Below are positions 26,601 to 38,700 of a DNA stretch of 64,000 nt, in pieces. Origin of the DNA: Luidia sarsii (lineage: Eukaryota; Echinodermata; Asteroidea; Paxillosida; Luidiidae). The stretch lies in contig OX465107.1 in the NCBI GenBank assembly GCA_949987565.1, positions 12,911,413 to 12,975,412 of the forward strand, in the 5' to 3' direction. The translations under genes and the position numbers were made by a program. The notes below the pieces were generated by a model. That model worked only from the letters and a program-made list of their open reading frames with translations. It was not told the origin of the DNA and did no database searches. Every line of letters begins with the position of its first letter. Within the stretch, counting starts at the first letter, position 1.

Positions 26601-29600
26601 GAAGGGTCGGATTGGCGTAGGTGGTCGTTGTGTCCGTAAAGCGAGTGCCCGCTAAGGTTTGTGACGGCTTGACGTCCTCTGCATTTTCTCTGCCTCTCTC
26701 TCACTCTCTGCAGTTGAGCTGTATGCAAGACGGCGAATCCTGCGACAACAATTCCTTCTCCTTCCACATTGCCCAGTCCAGCAAACTACCACTCAGTGGA
26801 TACTCTGTAAGTCGCAGTCAATTGTCAGTGTGTTTTTGTTTAGCTTTTCTGCCACGAAGCGGAAAAGCTATTTTTGTTGTTCTGATTTTTTTTCTTCTTC
26901 TTCTTCTTTTTCTGGCTGTAAAAATCCCATAGACAAAGTACAGGTTTTTTTCGGAAGCCACTTTTGCCATTGAACAAAAGTTGTTCAAACTTGGCAAAAG
27001 CATAGAACCCTTGCTGAAATTGTGCTCAGTAGTCCTGAAAACATCATGACGTCATCACGTGTCTCGTGACAGCGCTTTAAAGAGGCAAATTTTAAACTCA
27101 ATTATTAGCAAAAGTACAAAGTCTGTTTGGTTTCATCTTTGCATTACATCTTAGTTGGAAAAAAATGGAACCATAAATTGCCCTCATTTAATTGTGACCC
27201 TATCTTATGAATATTTATGAGGTCATGAACTTTTCAGATTTTCACATTCAAATGAGCATATTTGGCCAACCGATCAAGATTTTTTTTCATTTTTTTCGTT
27301 TATATCTTTTGGGAATGCAGTTTAGAAACATCCTCCTGGGCCAAAATGCCACGATGCAATTGTGACATCATCAAAAGGCATGATTATAAAACACATATTA
27401 ACCAATGGTCAATCTTCTCGAAATTTGGTGGGCAGTAATAGCTATTGTGCTAGACATTCAAAATTCTGGGTTTGGAACCAATTGACTATTGTTCAGAATT
27501 ATTATGATTTTGTTAATATTATAATGAAGTCCCATACACTTTGTGCACAAAATATGTGCGTGCTTTTTGAGCTACATGTAGGAATGGAGGGTGTGGGTTC
27601 GATTCGCGGTTTTCCCAATTTAAAAAAATTTTTTTTTGAAGAGATCCTGATGTGGAAAAGCGTTATGTTCTGTTTGCCAACAGACATAAATCTCAAGTTT
27701 TTATATTGTTTTATTTTTATAGGCTGATAGGCTTCCAAATAGTCAACTAGTCAACTAGTTGGTGGGGTGGGTGCGCCAGCCAGAAGCATTCAACCATTAC
27801 CTGCTGTATATATCTCCAGGGATCACGTCTCCGGTTTTTATTCAGAATTGCTACAAACCTGGCTACAGCAGCTCGAGGACCACATAAAGTTCAAGTCATG
27901 GTCCAGTCAAAGTTTTCTTTGCCATTTTCCAAGACTCCATATTTTGGGAGATTGATTTGATTCATTGGGTGTGATTTCATCCCCTCGTCGCTTTTTGCCT
28001 TTTTGATCTGGCCTCACAGCTGTGCCAGGAGTGTGACGACAACTGCCTGGGCTGCTACGGGGCCGGCCCCTCAAAGTGCAAGCAGTGCAAGAAGTACAAG
28101 CGGGGCCTGGAGTGTGTGGAGCAGTGCGGCACCAACCAGTACCCGGACGAGGAGCGCACCTGCCATGACTGCCACCTGCAGTGCCGCGAGTGCATCGGCG
28201 GAGACACGGCCTACGACTGCATCCGCTGCCAGAACCTGGAAGTTGTGGAGAGCAGCAACTCGGTGAGTCGGCCGAGGATAGTGCTGCCCTCCCCTCCCCC
28301 TCCCCCTCCCCCCTCCCCCTCCCCCTCCCCCTCCCCCCTCCCCCTTCCCCTCCACCCTCCCCCTCCCCTCCCCCTCCACCCTCCACCCTCCCCCACCCTC
28401 TCCCCCCTCCCCTCCAGTGTACACCATTTGCAAAGTGCCTAATTTCTGGACATTCCAAATTTGCAAAATTACTTATTAGGAAGTCATCGGCACTCATCAT
28501 GAAGTTTGTGATGATATCAGACATTCCGTGAAATTTTAGCGCTCGAAAATCAGCCATTTTCGAGAAAAGAGGAAGTTTGTTGAACAGAGTGATTGTTGAA
28601 ACAAAGAGTTCCTTAGACAAATACCGCCCTCTCCAGTATGTTTGAAAAAAAGTTAGCATTTTTTTCCCATGTTTTTTCTCATAACATGGTTGCCGGATTG
28701 AGCCCAAAGTTACGCATGTGTGGAAGTATGAAAGCGATTCTTTGACCTTCACAAGTACCCTACCTTTAATCAAATTGAGGGCCTGACATTTAAATTCTAG
28801 CAGCACCTCTCTCAAAGGAAGAGAAAGCCTTTGAGAGAGGTCCTGCTAGCATCGAAATGTCAGTCCCACCCAATTTTTGATATTCACCTTTTGGTCTTTT
28901 TTTAGTCAGTAAAGTAGTTTGCAACATTTTCGCATATGACTTTAATCCATTTGATTCGGAACTGAAAGTTCTGTGCCTCCCAGCCTCTCCTGGGAGCTCC
29001 TTCCGTTGATTACAGGTGCAATCCTCCCAATCACTTCTCAAGAGTCCTCCCCCCACACCCCTCGCCAACCGTTCTTTCTCTGCCTCGCTTGTCTCCGTAG
29101 TCCTACTGCTCCAGCGAATGCCCGGTGGACTACCCGTACAAGGACCAGAACTCGCAGTGCGTGGACACCTGCGGGCCGGACCATTTTGCCAACCCGGACA
29201 CGTTGCAGTGCTCCTCCTGCCACAAGGAGTGTCTGGGCGGCTGCTACGACGACCGCCGCACCTCCTGCGTGGAGTGCCTGCACGTCCAGCTGGGTGCTGA
29301 GTGCCTGATGAAATGCCCGCACAGGTACAAGAACAACAGCGGCATCTGCAAGCAGGACCCCAGCTTCGGCGCCACCACGGATCCTCAAAAGTGAGTCCGT
29401 CACTGCTGTCATTCACCACAAGCCAACCCAATGAAATAAACAAAACAAAATTAAAAAAATTGGGCCCAGGTGACTGAAGTCAGCTGGACTTTTTGTACTG
29501 CCAAGAAATGTCAAAAAATTGGATGGCCCGACAGTTTGATACTTTCAGGACCCTTTTCAAAGGAAGACAAGACCAAACATGTACTCAAAGGCAGGCTAGA

Positions 29601-32600
29601 CCATCCTGAAAGGATATACAGTACAATTTAGAGGTGCAGGTCCCAGAGGTGAAGAGGGAGGGGGTGGCACCTGTTAAGGTCATCCCCTTTAGATGACACA
29701 CCTGCACCTCATGGATGATTGATGAAGCCGCATTTCTGGGATGGATTGAGGTTCATCTCTGAAGGTGACTCCTTAAGGTGCTGAAGCAGCAACTCCTAAG
29801 GTCATTGGAGTAAACTCCCCCCCCCACACCTGCTGCAAGTGATTGAGGGGTGAAACAGCTGGAACCTTTTAAGGTGACCAAGGCCAGCACCCCTGAAGGT
29901 GACTTATTCAGGTTCAACCAATGTTAAGGTGATGGGAGACTCTGTGTATCATGGCCACTCCCGAGTGAAGGTCACCGTACCACCTGTGGCATCCAGAAGA
30001 AGGTGAAAGTCTCACACTGCCGAGGCTCTTTGAGAGAATTGCACCTTCACCCTTATCGCCCGTGCTGGCCTTCTCTCCCGAACCTCTGTTTGTCTCGTGT
30101 TTTGAATGCAGGGCCGGCATCCCCATAGGTCTCATCATAGGTGTCGTCGTGGCCTTTGTGCTCATCTTCGTCCTGGCAGTGGTCGGCTATGTCATGTGGC
30201 ATCGGCAGGTGAAGAGCAACAGCGACTACATGCCCACTGCCCTGGTGAGTAGGTAGCTGCCAGCATGAAGTAATTCACCTCCACATAGGTCACACACAAA
30301 AAAACCACCAAGGCCCAATTTCTTAGAGCCGCTTAAGCATGAAAATCTGCTAAGCAGGAGAAGTCTTCCTTGGGTAAACAGGATTACAAACCACATTTTT
30401 TTTAAAATTTCAATGTTGCAATTTCAATGTTGCCATTTCTACACAATTACATATTACAATGCCGTGTAAGCATATTATACATCAAAATCCAATTGCTTTG
30501 GACTTGTACTCACCTTTTCTTTACTCAGTTGTGAAGTTAGGATTGGGAAGGTGATCCTATGAACCCTGACTTCTTTTTTGCTTAAAGAAGAATGAAACCC
30601 AGAGAAAAATGTTGGCATACCTGATTGGGTGTTAAAAACAACCTACAATTACCTATGTGCTACTCACCTACGAGTTTCATAAAGAGGGAAAAATCATGGA
30701 ATTCTAATGGTTGAATTCGTGTTCCCGCAAACTGCCATCTTTTCAAATGGCCCACCAGTCACTGCGGGGGGTATTTTTCTCTGGGTTTCGTTCTTCTTTA
30801 AGTAAATTTTGGGGCTCATGGGGATCTATGAAATTGGTTACTGACCCAGACAGGTGGCTGTTGAAAGCGATGTGTTTTTTTTCTAGTGGCATTTGAAGAA
30901 AAAAAAGGGCATCATCTTGCAGTTGATGTCTGATTAAATTTTGCAAGATGAGATTTCATAACGAAAGCTAATACTCTCCTTGAGCGCTAAGAGGCTATTG
31001 GTTACCAGCTGAAACTAACACTGCTATCTTTACACATCTCCTTGGCAGGCCTTGAAGGATCTCCAGGGAGCCAGCTACGGCAACGGGGTAAGTGATGTCA
31101 TCCTTTGTTGCTTGGCTGTCTCTTCCATTTTTTCTTCCCCCTCCCTTTTTTTTATACGAATGTTGCCCAACACAAGGCCCCAAAAGGCCACTCAAGGTGA
31201 GGGCTGAAAGAAAGTGATAAGGAAAAGAACCAGGAGCATCATAGATCAGGAGGAAGAAAGCTGAGTGTTTATGTTACGTTTGAATTGGGACAGGTTTTAA
31301 GAAAGGGGAAAGCAAGTTGCAGGTAGAGAATTCCATAGTGCGGCAGTGCGTGGGAAGAAGCTAGAGGAGTACTGCTTAGTATTGGCTTTAGGTGCCATAA
31401 CTGCATAATAATTTATTCAACTTATATTGCGCTCGCTCCACAACCAGCCTGTTGAAAACGCATTACTAAAAATGAATTCCACAAAACCTAATAAAATAGT
31501 ATACATAAAAGCAAGAGCAGTATTAAAAAGCCTTAGAGAACATATTACATATATATATATATAATGCATACTAATCAGAAAAAAAAATCAAGATAAAAAT
31601 GAACATAAAAATAAGTAATTACAGCAGTTAAAACCGGATAATAAGTGAATACAGGAATTAGGTATATACAATTAGGATGAAATTAAAACAATCTGGAGAA
31701 ATGCATTACACATCACTAAACGCTTTCCTAAAAAGAAAGGTTTTAAGTTTAGTTTTAAAAATATTTGTGAGTTTATATTGCGAATGTTAGATGGTAACTC
31801 GTTCCATAACTTTGGAGCAGCTGAATAAAAAGAATGGTCACCTAATGTGGGTGCATGCGTAAAGAGAAGCACGTGGTACAAGCATTGGGACGATCTTTGG
31901 GAACCAAGGCAGAAATGCCATTGTGGTTTAGATGTTCACTCTGTTCATGTTTGTTTGTTTGTTTGAGCAGCCCCTGACCCCAAGTGGGGCAGCTCCTAAC
32001 ACCGCCCAGCTGAAGATCATCAAGGAGACGGAGCTGAAGCGGGGCAAGATCCTGGGCTCGGGAGCCTTTGGCACCGTGTACCGCGGCCTGTGGTTCCCCG
32101 AGGGCGAGAACAACAAGATCCGCATCCCCGTTGCCATCAAGGTCCTGCGGGAGGTCTCCTCCTCCGCCTCGGAGGAGCTCCTGGAGGTGAGGAGAAGGAG
32201 GAGAGCGGAGTGGAGGCTAGACACCTCTCACGCCCTGCCCGATAGCCCCACCCGATATCTGCCCTCCACCTCCCAAGTCCCAACCTCACCCATACCCGCA
32301 AAATCTGGCTACTCTCTCTCAGACTAGAAGCTTCCTACGTGTCCCCGATAGCCCCACCCAATATCTGCTCTCCACCTCCCAAGGCCCAACCTCACCCATA
32401 CCCCCAGAATCTGGATACTCTCTCTCTTAGACTAGAAGCCTAAAAGAAGACTAAAAGTCCCGGTCCAGTTTTCTTTGCCAATTTTTTAATCCATTAAAAA
32501 AAACCGATGGAAGAAACTGTCACTGTAACTGAAGCAGGAAAGATATAAGAATACAGTTTGTTATCAGTTTGGTCCATTTTTGAATCACCTCTATTTCAAC

Positions 32601-32705
32601 ACCATTATTTGTAAGACCTGAGACCTGACCTTGTGTCTGTTGCTTTCCTCCCCTGGGTATACCATCTCTTTGCCTCCCTCTCCATCTCCCCCCCTCTCTC
32701 TCCCC

Positions 32706-32749
<44 letters not shown>

Positions 32750-35700
32750 TCTTCCTCTCTTACTCTCTCCCTCTCTCCCTCTCTCCCTCTCTCCCTCTCC
32801 CTCTCTCCCTCTCTCCCTCTCTCCCTCTCTCCCTCTCTCCCTCTCCCTCTCCCTCTCCCTCTCCCTCTCCCTCTCCCTCTCCCTCTCCCTCTCCCTCTCC
32901 CTCTTCCTCTCCCTCTCCCTCTCCCTCTCCCTCTCCCTCTCCCTCTCCCTCTCCCTCTCCCTCTCCCTCTCCCTCTCTCCCTCCCTCCACTCTCTCTCTC
33001 CCTCCCCTCTCTCTCTCTCTCTCCCTCCCTCGGACAGGAAGCCAAGGTGATGGCCTCAGTGGACCACCCTTACCTGCTGCGGCTGGCCTGCGTCTGCATG
33101 GCACAGGAGATGATGCTCATCACCCAGCTCATGCCGCTGGGAGCTCTGCTGGACTACGTCCGTGAGCACAAGGACAAGATTGGCTCTCACCACCTCCTCA
33201 ACTGGTCCTACCAGATTGCCCAGGTAGGCACAGCCAGCAGCAAATAGTTGTACACCCAGCTACAGCAGCTCGGGGATCACACAAAATCGATGCACTTTTT
33301 TTTGTTCAATTCAAGTCAAATAGATATAGCATGATGTTTGCATCGAGGAGAATGTAATTCAATGAGGGTTTTCCCTGCTCGACGTGTTTAAGCACCGAGT
33401 GCTCAGTGCTTTGCCCGATGCCTGATGAAATTTTCTTTCAGGCAGTTCGGGCTCGAGCCTGTGACTCCTGCTTTCTAGTGCAGACGTCTTAACCACTTGA
33501 CCACCGAGCTGGTCATGGTTGAATATTGTATAGCGGCGGGTACCGCGTTGCATCATAGATATAGGATAAATAGGTTTGCGGAGACACCATGTAAATTCTC
33601 TTTTGTGAGTATGTGTGGTTCTGAAAAGAACCGGAGGAACTTGACGTTTCGAACAGTATACTCTGTTCGTCTTCAAGAGAGCAGAGTATACTGTTCGAAA
33701 CGTCGAGTTCCTCCGGTTCTTTTCAGAACCACACATACCCACAAAAGAGAATTTACATGGTGTCTCCGCAAACCTATTTATCCTGTTATTCTCACCATGC
33801 AAACCTTCAAATCTCATCATAGATTTAACACGATGTTTGTGTCATGCAGGGCAAAACCTCATTGAATCAAGTCAAATACAAATATGAAATTAATACAGAA
33901 ACTATTACAAACTGCTCACTGACTAAAATGACCCGTTAGAGGGCCTGCCGTTTCCATCCTAGGAGGACCTTTCTCAAAGGTCCTCCTAGGATCAAAACTT
34001 CAGGCCCTCTAACTTTTGAGATTCAAATCTTTTGCGATATTTTTAGCTTTTCCGCCGCTTTTAGCGAAGTGGAAAAGCTATTGTTGTTATTCTTATTGTT
34101 TTTTTGTCTTCTTCTCGGAAAAATGCTATAGACAAAGAATAGGGGTTCGTTTTTTAATTTTTTTTTTCTTTACTTTGATTTTCTTTGATTTGTCTAGGGC
34201 ATGGTGAACCTGGAAGAGAACCATCTGATTCACCGTGACCTTGCTGCCCGCAATGTCCTGGTCCAGACCGCCCAGCAGGTCAAGATCACCGACTTTGGTC
34301 TGGCCAAGTTCCTGGACGTGGACGAGAACGAGTTCCAGGCCCAGGGAGGCAAGGTGGGTAGGCATCGGGTCGATGAATCACTGAGGCTCACCTATGAAGG
34401 TGACTCCTCAAGGTGCCCCCTCAAAAAAAGCAGGAAATTCCTGAGGTGATTGGAGAGCCACCCACCTCTTGTGTTGAATCGAGCCACATATTCCTGAGGT
34501 GACAGTGCTGAACCTTTAAAGGTTACCAAGGCTCGCTCTCCCCACCTGAAGGTGACTCCTTAAGGTGCCCCAAAAAGGCAGAAATTCCTAAGGTGGTTGG
34601 AGAGCCACTCACCTCTTGTGTTAAATCGAGCCACATATCCCTGAGGTGACAGTGCCGCACCTTTAAAGGTAACCAAGGCTCATCCTCCCCACCTGAAGAT
34701 GGCTCCTTAAGGTGCCCCCCCCCCCCAAAAAAAAAAACCCAGGAAATTCCTAAGGTGACTGGAGAGCCACCCAACTCTTGTGTTAAATCGAGCCACATAT
34801 TCCTGAGGTGACAGTGCCGAACCTTTCAAGGCGACCAAGGCTCGCTCTCCCCACCTGAAGGTGACCCCTTAAGGTGCAGCCACAATAAGGTGATGGATCC
34901 CTGTGCCCTCTTGATTTGGCAAAGGATTCTGAGTAAATGTCACCAACACCACCTATGAAAAAAAGCGAGAAAGAGATAGCCTCTTCCTCTCAAATTCAAA
35001 CCCTGGTAACACCCTCTTTACCTCCGCCGAACAAATCCCTCTGTTGTACATATACTGTGGATTGTTTTTAATAAAAGCCCTGCAAAACAGCATTGCACCT
35101 CACTGGGCCTCAACTTCACTGCAGCTCAAAGTAAAACAAAAATGGCAGAATTAGCAAAGATGTTATTAATATCGAAGTTAATACACTGCTCACTGACTAA
35201 AATGACCTGCAATATATAAATCAAAGGCCTTTGAGAAAGGTCCTGCTAGGATCGAAACGCCAGGCCCTCTAACTTTTGAGATTTGTTATTGATATCGTCA
35301 ATGCTCCACCATTTGTGACCTCTCGTGGATACTAGTGACGGGGCTCTTGTCTGTAAAGATGGAACTGACTTTTGCTTTTTGTTTCATCCTCAGATGCCCA
35401 TTAAGTGGCTTGCTTTGGAGTGCATTCAGCAGAGACGATTCTCACACAAGAGCGATGTCTGGAGTTTTGGTAAGAGTACATTTTGCTCAGACTACTCCGC
35501 GCTTTGATATTTGAAGTACACTGTTGCTTTGATGGAGGGGAGGGGGGTCTCATTTTCTTAATGGCTCGTATCAAAAGGATGCTTCTTCAATTTTTTTAAT
35601 TGGTTGTTAAACCTCCGTTTCTTTTCTCCCTCACGCTGTCTTTTCTCCCCTCCCAGGCGTGACGATGTGGGAGCTGATGACATTCGGCGGCAAGCCGTAT

Positions 35701-38700
35701 GACGGAGTGCGGGCCAGGGACGTGCCAGACCTCCTGGATAAAGGCGAGAGGCTATCTCAACCACCCATCTCCACCATCGACGTCTACATGCTCATGGTTA
35801 AATGTGAGTCCCAATCAACCCCCACCCTATACTCTCCCCTTTGTTTTCATTTTTGCCGGGATATCACAAACAATGAATCACAAATAGTACAAATACACTG
35901 ACAAATAAACATTACAGATTACATGGCAAATCTTAAAAGTTAGTGGGCCTGATGTTTCGATCCTAGCAGGACCTTTCTCAATGGCACTCTGCCTTTCTCA
36001 CTCTGCCTTTGAAAAAGGTCCTGCTGGGATCGAAACGTCAGGCCCACTAACTTTTAAGATTTGCATTCTGGTAATATTTTAGTCAGTAAGCAGTTTGCAA
36101 CATTTGTGTATATCACTTTAGATTACATAGCAGATCACTCTGCCTTTGAGAAAGGTCCTGCTAGGATCGAAACGTCAGGCCCACTCAAATTTGAGATTTT
36201 GGTAATTTTAGTCAGTAGGCAGTTTGCAACATTTTTTGTATATCACTTTAGATTACAATTAACAATACCCAATTAGCTCCGGCAGGATTACCCCAAAAGA
36301 AACAAGTTTCTGTGTAGGGGCTCTTCTAACTATTAATTGGATAACAGAGATTTAGGATAAAACTCATTATACCGAATATTTATACAAAAGGGTTGTTTAA
36401 GTATGATAAAAAAAAATGAAAACAGATACAGTGATTGTAAACAAAATGTGATTAACAAATAAAATCAATGAGATTAAGTAAAAACAAAAATAAAAAATAA
36501 GAATGAATAAATGAGTCAAGCAAAAAAGGAAAATGAGATGAAATAAAAGCCGGGTAACTTTGATTTTCAACATGCAGTTAGTTACCCGTAAGATATGTAC
36601 ACGAGGGAGGAGAAGGACGAAACCTCATTGCTGTTGCAGTCACGGATGACATGTGTGACTTTGATTTTCCGATGCCTCGTTTATCTCAGGTTGGATGTTG
36701 GACGAGGACAGCAGGCCCTCCTTCAAGCAGTTGGCGGAGGAGCTGGGGCGCATGGTGAAGGACCCCCAGCGCTACCTGGTCATCCAGGTCAGTCCAGCCT
36801 AGCCCCAAGCAACGTATCCCCCTGCATACACGTTGCACAAAACAAGAGACACCTTTAAAGCCCCTTCACAACATTGGTCGAGGTCAGAGAATAGCATCCA
36901 TACGTTGTCTGATCCAACATATGCATGAAATAACACACCTGTGAACATTTCAGCTCAATCCGCCAACCGAGTCTCGAGAAAATTGTGAAAACCGCTTAAT
37001 TTGTTTCGTGAAAATGCAGCATTCAACTCCGTACTGTTCCGAAAAATAGTTTAGATCTCGATGAGACGTAAACGGTTTCTTTTACTCATTTCTCCCAAAA
37101 TACAACATTTTAGGCAGAAATATTTCAGTGCGAGGTTTCTACTGGGCCCATCTTCAAACTGTATAAGTTTCATGTAAATCTGTGAACATTTCTGTTTTTC
37201 GATCTGACCAATGTTGTGTAGGGGCTTTAAGTAGCCTAGATCCCCTGCCGCCACTCCAAACTTCTTCGGTCTTGTTTGCCAAATCTCAACATTGTTTCAT
37301 TTGCTTCTCCATTTTCCTTTTTTTCCTCACTCCCACCAAACGTTTTTTTTTTCTCTCACCCCTTTTTTCAAAAATGCTCTTTCCCCCCTTTTTCTTCATC
37401 ACATTGGCACTTTTTTTTGGTCTTGCTTTCTGAGTGGGAAGGTTGCGGTGACGCCATGTAGGTCACCTCTTATGAGCAGTAACTCAGTCTCTTGACCATG
37501 GGCAGAGCACACACCGCCCAAAGCATGGAGTTGCCGACTCTTCTCAGACCCTTACCCTTCGCCAAAGAGATGTCTTACATAGTGCTACCGTAAACTTTCC
37601 CGTTTTTGCCGCCACCATGCGAACCTTCAAATCTCATCTTCTCACCTTCTACTCTTGTTTTGTTTCTCTTGTCTCAATGCTCTCTCTGTTTGATTTATTC
37701 TTCTCTCTCTTTCTCTTTCCCAAATTATTTATGCCATCTTTCCTTCACTTCCAAACACTCCTCCCCCCTCTTTTCAGTTAGCTTTGTGAAAAAAGATCCT
37801 TGTTTTGGTTGTTTATCTACCCCCTGTTCTCCCTTCTTCTTTTGAATATATATTTTTTAACCCCAGAATGACGGCGATCACACACTGGCCAGCCTGCCTA
37901 GTCCCCAGCCCAGCGATTTCTTCAAGTCGATGATCACGGATGAAATCGACGGGGCTAACACCACGGATCTCTTCATGGACGCCGATGATTATTTGCAGCC
38001 GACAAGCATGAACAACCCGGAACATAACCAGCAGCAGAACAAGTTCTTCCCGCCGGTGGGTGACCCTCCTCCAATATATCAATTCCTTCCATAGCAAAAA
38101 CGCTCCTTCGAAAACTGCTGTGCCTGTACCCTTATATCTTGATCTTTGGGATTAACTATTTTGTAAACACAAGCCACACAGGCCACGTGTGTACGAGTAC
38201 AGTACATGTACACATCAACACGGTAGTACAGCGTGTGTTGGGTACTGGTTGACCATGGATATAAAAAAAATTTCCATTGGCTGGAAATTCTTTGTCTACA
38301 TTTGGACGGTGGTTAACATTGGCCAATCACAATGAAACTTATATTGATAGTAAGCTTAGGAATCACATCGTCTCCTGTGCGATTAACAAAGTCAAAGGAG
38401 GGCGCTAGCGAAAATTATGGCGAGTTGAAAAATGGCAGTACAGCAGAAACTAGCGAAAGTACCGATTCTACACACAAATTTTAACAAAAACTGGAGAGTC
38501 GTGATGTTTATCCCGAAAATGAAGCTCCTTAATTGTTGTTTTTTCAAATGAAATTCACATGAATCGAAAGTACATTAGATATTCTTCATGATACTGGATT
38601 CACAACAAAGACTTTTACCGCGTTCTTTAGTTATGACATTAATATGAAAATAGCCGGCTGATTCCAGTGTACCGTTCCTATGGGGGATGTTCTGGTGGTT

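Noticed and set aside
32605..33247. Arg/Gly/Glu and Ser/Leu frames before kinase exon 22
   Set aside because: CT microsatellite; only 33038-33223 is coding.
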